Part shown: positions 28,701 through 37,700 of the stretch, one piece after another | Numbering within the stretch: position 1 is the first letter of the stretch | How the letters are laid out: every line of letters starts with the position of its first letter | Assembly: GCA_963971575.1 (NCBI GenBank) | Contig: OZ020625.1 | Location: 25,197,253-25,261,252 of the forward strand | Length of the DNA: 64,000 nt | Reading direction: 5' to 3' | Origin: Liopterus haemorrhoidalis | Taxonomy: Eukaryota; Arthropoda; Insecta; Coleoptera; Dytiscidae | Made by a program: the position numbers and the translations under genes | Notes under the pieces: generated by a model | Seen by the model: the letters and a program-made list of their open reading frames with translations, nothing else | Told to the model about the DNA's origin: nothing | Database searches by the model: none

Positions 28701-31700
28701 TGAGGTTATAACAAGCGAACACACGGCAGTGCGACGCTCCCCCTTGCACAGCTGGAAGCTTACTGAATCACTGCACGCGCCGATGTAACAATGGCGGCGT
28801 TCCACCGCCTACTATTCACGCTACGCAACAATAAAGGTTACTTTCCAAATAGCCTTCGTAATAAAAAATAATTTCCAATTTTAATGATTACAAAGGCTGT
28901 GCCTAAACGTTAGTCAGTTGTTATATAAATCTTGCAATAGAAATTATTTTATGTTTCCACAGCCAACCCTTATGTAACTTGTTTTTTTAATCTTGTATTC
29001 ATATGACTCGTGATAACATATTGTGATACGTATCAAGCCTTTACGGGAAAATAATACTAGATAACTTACCTCCTGGTTTAGTTGCAAAATCTTTTTTAAT
29101 TTCTATTTGACCTTCTGATATTCTATTTCTAGAAATCTTCATCCCAATTGTATATCTAAAATAAGGTGTTAACTTTGTAAACTTTACATGCTCATCTCTT
29201 GCATTTAGAGTTATATTTACTACTGGTTCATATCCCTTACAATCCAAGAGTTTAATTTCAACAGAACATCTTTTATATAAATATACATGATAGAAAAGTG
29301 GTCCATTTGAGTTAGAACAAGTTGACTTCCATTTAAGATCAACAGATGTCGTTGTTATATTGTTTATTATAAAGTCTGAATATTCAGTTATTTGTATTTC
29401 GCTACTGGAATCTGTCCGAAAATTTTCACGAGTTAATTCGGTTTCTCCAATCTTTAAAGCAATACTATATTCGGAATATGGTTTCAGATTTGGAATGCTG
29501 ATGTCACTTTTGGAAGTAACGTTATTACTTATTCTCCTTTCCTTAGTTCCTTTCGATTCACATAGTTTTCTTAAAAATTCATATTCGTATGTTAAGTTCT
29601 TAATTTCTTGGTTTGGACCCATCCATGCTATGGTTATTGTTGTATTATTTTTATTTTTAAGGTGTAAACTCCACATCTTGCAAGCTGGTGGTTCTAAATT
29701 GGGAGCATTGCATTTCAGACATCCTTTTAATTTCTCGCATTGTCCACGTTGACAGTTTTGACATTTTTTTTTACAATCTATGCCATAAGAGTTTTCTGGA
29801 CATTCTACAAAATAAAGAGTGTGTTTCAAAAATATTTAACAAATTAAATTAAAAGTAGGGTGACCAGTTTTCACTTGGGCTTAATACTGAGAAAAAATCA
29901 GCTGTGGCCACCACAGGACCGACCGCCATCATAAAGTACATTCTAGCAGCAGAGTAGAAATAACTTGAGCTAATATTTTTAACAGAGATATTATTTATCA
30001 TGACCATGGAAACGTTACATATAAATATGAAAAAATTGAGACTTGGAAAAAATTTTGAAAAATTTTACAGAAATTATTTGAAATTTTTCGTTTTATCAAA
30101 AAACGTCTCAAATAAAAGTTATTAGTTATTGCTTTTATAGCAACTTTTGTTCAATAAATTTTTTCGATATATTTTTCTGTTGTGAAATATTTGCAAAAAT
30201 CTTAAAATCGACACGAGTAAACTCCCATTTTTGTCAACCGATTTTTACCAAAAGTTGATCAACTCGTGCCATTGATGGCAGAAGCTTAAATATGAAGTTT
30301 CATAAAAATCCTTTCAGCCGAATTTGCTCTGCACGTGTACACAGACAGATGGACAGACGGACAGACGGACAGACATATGGACAGATAGACAGACGGACAA
30401 ACAGACAGACGGACAGACAGACCGACAGACATCATGCTAAAAATAGTCAAAACGTTATGTAGGGACCTCAATTCGTGGAGATCCATCGAAATCTTGAAAC
30501 GTCAAAATTGGTATGATCACAATACCTCCCTTATATATGTTGGCGATCGGTAAAAAATTAATGTGGTTAGACGATATTTAAGGTGACATCAGCAACACTA
30601 AAGCCTGTGAGATTTTATCAAACTAGTCTTACAAATACAGTCAATTTCGCTAAATCAGGACACCGGTTAATCTGGACAGCCGCTTATTAGGGACCAATCC
30701 TAAAGAACGGAAACAAAACCAAGGAACTAACACAAATTTATTTCGCTTTTTCAGGTGAATAGAGTCCATTTACCATAACAATGAGATGACGTCACAGTTG
30801 AAAAACTTCCCATGTTTTATAATTTTTGTTTAATAGAGAACAAGTTGTTTCTATTAGCTAAAACCATAATAATTTCAGATCCCACAAGCGACAGTGTAAC
30901 ACTGGAGTCCCACAAGGTTCCATCCTTGGCTCAGTTTTATTTCTCCTATATATAAATGATTTGCCTACATTATTTCCAAATAATGCTATTTATCTATATG
31001 CGGATGATACTTCACACTTGCTTCATAATGCAGATGCAACTTCACTAGCTTTCGATGGTAAAAATAACTTGGAATCAATAAGTCAATGGTACTACGAAAA
31101 TAAACTCATTTTAAATATAAAAAAAAGTCATGCTCTGCTCTTCCATGGACACAAAAATGAACCTATTACCAGCCCATAAATCCACTTACAAGAAAAAAAT
31201 AATAATCAGTGTTCCCAGTCAACAAAATTTTTAGGTATAATGATAAGTGAGCAAATCTTGTTTTATATTAAAAAAACTTATAGATATGGTTTCTTCTGAT
31301 ATAGTGATTAGAAAAGGCAAAAAGATTCTCTTTTATTTCATTAGAAAACGCATTTAGGCAAAATATTCAGAAAATTTTGATAAGTTTTCTTTTTTAAATT
31401 CTTAGAGCCTTTACAATGTCCGATCTTTTTGCCCCTAGTATTATATAGATGTTCGGATAGCTGTAAAGTTGAAAAAAGTTCGTTTTTTTCTTTAAAAAAG
31501 TATTGGGCAATGTTACTAACAAAAAGGTTACGTATACTTAAAATACCCGTAATTCTAAAAAATATCCAGCGTTTAACGACTAACTAACCTCTCCTTCAAC
31601 TACACACTTATTAGAAGGTGTTTCACTTAAAAAATTAAAATTATTAGGAAGGATAGCTGTTTATTAATCATTTTAAATTGAAGATTTAACATGTAAACAA

Positions 31701-34700
31701 ATGAGGACAACTTTCATATTACTCGTTTCGATCAGCTGTTTCACAGCGATCACAGCGCCGCCATCGGGCACTGTTGAGTCCAATATCTCTAGGCATCTAC
31801 TGAATAGCTCACTACTTACAGTGCATTAATTTAAAACATAGGGCTTAGCTTTAGCTTTAAACTTACCAAACATACAATTATAATTTACATTTTGATATCC
31901 ATGGCGACAATTGCAGTTACCAGAGGAGTTACAAGAAATAATCCCGCGACAATTATCGCTCCTTGTAATATCGCTGCAGTGTATGTCACAATTGGGTCCC
32001 AGAGCACCATTAAGACATTCTTCTTCTTCAGTCTTTTCTTCTTCAAGTTCCTTGCAATACATATTTTCGGTGCTGTTAAAGTTAAATATTCTACGCGCAT
32101 TGTCACAGTATTTCAAGTCGTCAATCAGCCAATATGGTGAATTGTTAGAGTTATTTTGAACTTTTACATGTACGCTTATTCTATCATTACTTGCGATATT
32201 GTTTGTGTACCTTAGAAATTTCCATCCAGTATATATTTCATTGGGATCCTAAAAATAAAAATTATGTAATTCAGGTAGTAAATGTGTCGGATCCTTGTGA
32301 TCAAGTATTATGTCGGGTTTATCTGAGGCTAGTAAACAGGATACCTGCTACGTCTAGAAACTAGTACTAGAGACTAGTAGAGTAGTACTAACTACTCGAT
32401 GAAAATAGGCGAATGACATACAGGCAGATGGAGTAGGGTGACCATTCGTCCCGCATTTTGATTGTGTGTCCCGCTTTAAGACACGTCCCACAAAAGTCCC
32501 GCATTTTGATTGTGTGTCCCGCATTCTTATTTTTGATTTCTCGATTTGTATTTGAGGAGATGATGACCTTTTTTTTGCTCTTCACTTGGATTTGGGAGAG
32601 GTGAGCACCTTTTTTTTGCTCTTCAATTAGATTTGGAAGGTGAGGACCTTTTTTTTTGCTCTTCACTTATTTTTGGTAAGTGACGGTGACGACCTTTTTT
32701 TGCTTTGTCCCGCATTGCCTTCTTAAGAAAATGGTCACACTAAGATGGAGGAGCCTTTGTACATTAATGCACCAGCTATCCGTTCAATTCTTCGCGACCA
32801 TCTGGAAGTTAGGAAAGTTTGGACGATATGGGTACCCCACAACTGATTGATGCACAAACAGCAATAAGAGTTAAACGGCATCGAAAATGTTCACCATTTG
32901 AATGTTCAGTTAATTTTTGACAGTTGCTTTGCTTGCACGTGTTTTGGTTCGTCTTCGATTCTTGCCTATACCAAAAAATGGATCAAAGAATCTGTATCAA
33001 ATTTTGTGTGAAAAACAAAATTAAGTGCGCGGACGCATTCCGAATGTTGACTGTGGCATATGGTGAAGCTACCTTGGACCGAAGCAACGTTTATCGGTGA
33101 TACAAAATGTTTTCAGAGGGCCGAGAAGATGTGTACGACAAAGAGCGTGCCGGACGCCCGAGCACGTCAACAACAGACGAAAACATTGATGAAGTGATGA
33201 AAATAGTATTGGCCAATCGTCGAATCACCGTTAGAGAAGTTGCTGAGGACCTAAACATATCGATTGGCTCGTGCCATTCGATTTTTACCAATGATTTGGG
33301 CATGAGACCCACACATCGTTGCTTGTGCGCGAATTTTTGGCCAAAAACAACACACTAATAATGCCGCAGCCACCGTATTCCCCAGATCTGGCCCCCTGTG
33401 ACGTTTTCTTGTTCCCGAAACTGAAAAGGCCCATGAAAGGACGACGCTACACTACGAGTGAGGAGATAAAGACGGCATCGAAGGAGGAGCTGAACAAGAT
33501 CACAAAAAATGATTGTTTCAAGTGCTTCGAGGATTGGAAAAAACGTTGGCACAAGTGTATAATATCTGGTGGGGATTACTTTGAAGGGGACAAAATGGAT
33601 ATTCATGAATAAATAAATAATTTTTGAAAAAACACAAAAATTTTGCGATACTTTTTGAACAGACCTCGTACACAAGTGAAACCTTCAGTTTTTCTCTCAT
33701 AGCCTACACACTTTTGCCAACGTTTTGGAATCTTGAATATTACTTGTTCAAAAAATGTTTGAGAGCGCGTTATCAACCAATTGCGCACACGCTTCTCGAC
33801 ATCTTTACCGTTTTCCAAACGATTCTTTCATGGGCCGATTCCGTGAACAGAAATGCCCATCTCTAATTTCTATAATTACCTACCTGTTCAAACTTCGTTT
33901 CAGCAACACTCGTTGTTAAATATTGGTCAAATGTGAAAGACATTGTACAACCTGGACACATATTTACGTACATAGATAGACAGACATTTCCAGATATCTC
34001 TTGAGGATATACAAGTATTTGTTTATTCACTTGTTCTGGCAATATTGAATAATAGCTATCTGAAATTAAAATAAAAAATTTATGTGAAGTGTGAATTTTC
34101 ACATATTTCAGGGTTTCGCAGGTATTTTGTAAGTGATTGATGATTATTTGGGATGCCAAAACAAATTTTATGTTAAAATATTTTTTTATTAATTTTAATT
34201 CGAATGCCTAATACCATTATTTGGGTTTATAAATATTTGCAGTATTTTTTTTATATAGCAAGGTTCATTAATATTTTGAAAATTGCGCCTACGGCTTCCA
34301 TTGGTTGTTTAAGTCATAAACTCCACCCCTCTGATTTCGTATACATTCAAACAAAGAATTAAATTATAATTTCAACACTTCCCACTGGTTATTAAATTTA
34401 CGGTTTTAAAAATTAAATTCAACATTTGCCAAAATATAACTAGAATTTTGACAAAATAATTTATACAAAAATGCAAAAAAAAAACAGAAAAAATAAAAAT
34501 TGACGGGAATCGAACAGTAGGTTTGCAACTTACGGAGCGAGAACGTTACCACTGGACTACGGACGTTCACTCGTTTATTGTGTTAAATAGCGGATAAAAT
34601 ATTTTATATATTTTAGTTAAAAACACAAAAAATGCTTTATTTTTCCGAAAACATAATCTGATAAAAAATTCCTGTTGTACAATTCCGGTTCACACTAATA

Positions 34701-37700
34701 TACATTACTTAGAATTTTTTCAGATTTTTAGTTTAAACCATCTGGGCTACAGGGTGTGGGACAAAATTTTGTTTGTACAATTTTGGCAAAAATCGCGACA
34801 AAATAATATAATTTGCAAAAATAAAATTTGATACTCTACACAGAATTATAAAAAAATATATTTTTTTTTCGATGAGCATATATTTGTTTATATTTTTAGG
34901 GGGATATGTTTATTAGATGTTTTAGTATTTTTTCTATGTGCGGGTCAAAGAGTTGTACAAGGTGTCTCAAAAGAAATTTTATATTTATTTAGCTTACTGC
35001 GTGAACGCAACGTATCCGAGGGGCGCGGGGGTTATGTCAATCGGTAGCCTGGCTCTTGGGAATTCACTCGCTATGGAGCGTTTCTCGGGAGCAGACCGCG
35101 CGTTATGCGTGCGAGAGTTTTACAAAAACGATGACTCGGCGACTGTAGCGCGTAGAAAATTCTGCAGTATTCGAGGTTTTCGCCACTTAAATGATGCGCC
35201 AAGCATTCCTCTCATTTGACATTGGGTTAAAAAGTTTGAAGAGACTGGTACAACGCTGGATAAATCAAAATCCGGGCGACCTAGGTCATCAAGAACGGTA
35301 GAAAACGTGGAGAATGTTAATCAGTCTGTTCGTGACGACCCGAACCTTTCAATTCGGAAGCGCGCAAGTGCTTTAAATGTGCATAGATCATCATTACATC
35401 GCATTATGCACAAAGACCTAAAGCTGCACCCCTACAAAATTCAATTGGTGCAAGAATTAAAGCCCCAAGATGCCAGTCAGAGGCTTAATTCTCTTGATCT
35501 CCCGGAGAGGTGACATAAATTGGCCTCCACGCAGTCCAGATTTAACCCCTATGGACTTTTTCCTATGGGGTTATCTTAAATCTAAAGTTTACGCCAATAA
35601 ACCGACTTCACTGGCGCATTTGAAAGAAAATATCCGTCACGAAATGGCAGCCATTCCTGAGTCCACCTGCCGAGACGTCATAAGTAATTTTACTGTTCGA
35701 TTAAATGAGTGCCGAGAACGCGAGGGTCTACATTTAGACGATATTATTTTTAAGAAATAAATCCCCAAAAAGTGTATTTTAATAATTAATAAACATTTCT
35801 TCTATATACGGCTTACTTTTTTTTTAATCGATCCACTAAATATAAAATTTCTTTTGAGACACCTTGTATAAGCATGCCAAATTTCAACTCTCTAGGTTTA
35901 GCTGTTTGGCTACAATTTTTACCTAACAGACAGACAGACAGACAGAAGACGACAAAATGACGGTATAAGAGTTTTTGGTCATACCTACAAAACCCTAAAA
36001 AGATAGCAATGGTGAGCCACTTGACTTGGACATTCTGTATACCTACGACCCTGCAATGTGTGAAAATTCACACTTCACATCAACTATTGTTTATCAGTGT
36101 TATTTATGTATACGTATACTTACAATTATGGATTTTAAATTTTTCTCCAGTTACATTAAAGAACATAACTTTGGCTAGTAACTCCTTACTAGTTTTCTCT
36201 TTAGTTCTCATATCAAAAATTTGTATTTCTTTTCTCATTGAAAAATCTATAGTATACTGATTCCATGAATTTGGTATAGTCGTAATTTTATCAGGTTTAT
36301 TACAGTTAGTAGCAGACAAACATATGGTTAATAATTCATATTCTTGTCTTGTGAAAACAGAAAATGAAAAATAATTTGCATTGTTTTCAATATTATATTC
36401 AATTGGTCCTTCGCTGATTATAAATTTCTCCCATCTTGTGTCTGTTACAGCCTGAAGTGGTCGTTGACCCACTCTCTCCACTACCATTCTATCTTCATTT
36501 GGTTTAGGAGGTTTAGTTCCAAAATTTGTCACTAAAAAATAAAAGAAGTTAAATGAGTTTTTCTATTGTAATGGCATTCAAACAGGTCTATTCTCTAAGC
36601 ATGATGTTAAAATCTTAGCGTAAGAAACTGACGTTAATTTTTTAACTCCATTTTTAACCTAAATGCTATTCGCTAAATGTGTTAAAATTATAGCGCGGCG
36701 GCGTTAAAATAGCCAGTTAACGTTCTACAATAAGCGCTTACCGAAACGGTGGCTTTAAAAGTTAACGTTAGTGTTTAGTTTGCAAAAATGGCTGATCTTA
36801 TTTAAGTAAATGTCATGTTATTTTAAAAAAAATTGATGTGAAGTGTGAATTTTCACACATTTCAGGGTTTTGCAGGTATTTAATAGCTGATTGATGATTA
36901 TTTGGGATGCCAAAACAAATTTAATGTCAAAATATTTTTTTATGAATTTTAATTCGAATGCCTAATACCATTATTTAAGTTTCCAAATATGTGCAGTATT
37001 TTTTTTACATAGCAAGGTTCATTAAGATTTTGAAAATTGCGCCTATGGCTTCTATTGGTTGCTTAAATCATTAGCCCCGCCCTCTGATTTCGTATACATC
37101 AAACAAAATTAAATTACAATTTCAACACTTCCCACTGGTTATTAAATTTACGCTTTTAAAAATTAAATGCAACATTTACCAAAATATAACTAGAATTTTG
37201 ACAAAATAATTTAAACAAATGAAAACTGCAAAAAAAAAACAAAAAAAATTAAAATTGACAGGATTCGAACTCTAGTTTGCAAGTTACCTGTTTGAAAAAT
37301 TATAAAACCAATGACGCACATCGCTATGAGCGTTGACGTATCAACTTTGTTACATAGCAAATTAAATATTTAACATATTTTGGTTAAAAACACAAAAAAT
37401 GCATTATTTTCCGAAAACATAATTTGATCAAAAATTCCTGTTGTACTATTCCGGTTCACACCAATATACATTACTTAGAATTTTTTCAGATTTTTAGTTT
37501 AAACCATCTGGGCTACAGGGTGTGGGACAAAAATTTTTTTGCACAATTTTGACAAAAATCGCATCAAAATATTTTATTTTGCAAAAATAAAATTTCGATC
37601 GTTAATCCACGTACTAAGGACTTTCATTTGATACCCTACTCAGAATTTTAAAAAACTATTTTTTTTTTCGTTGAGCACATATATGTTTATATTTTTAGGG

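Larger units (their letters stand above)
34078..36001 (-). mobile_element. HINE-A copy (c), interrupted by a DD41D element
   Basis: It has the full HINE-A order: terminal hairpin at 34085-34105, tRNA-like segment at 34499-34566, core, (ACAG)4 and CCCTAAAA at the end. It is split at TA (34956-34957) by the element 34958-35866. Its hairpin end lies about 18 bases from the splice acceptor of gene A exon 3. Confidence 0.8.

Noticed and set aside
34938..35219. Frame starting [18 protein letters not shown] as a gene
   Set aside because: Its first codons are HINE-A host sequence read into the DD41D element end; the real transposase start is later and the frame has a stop.
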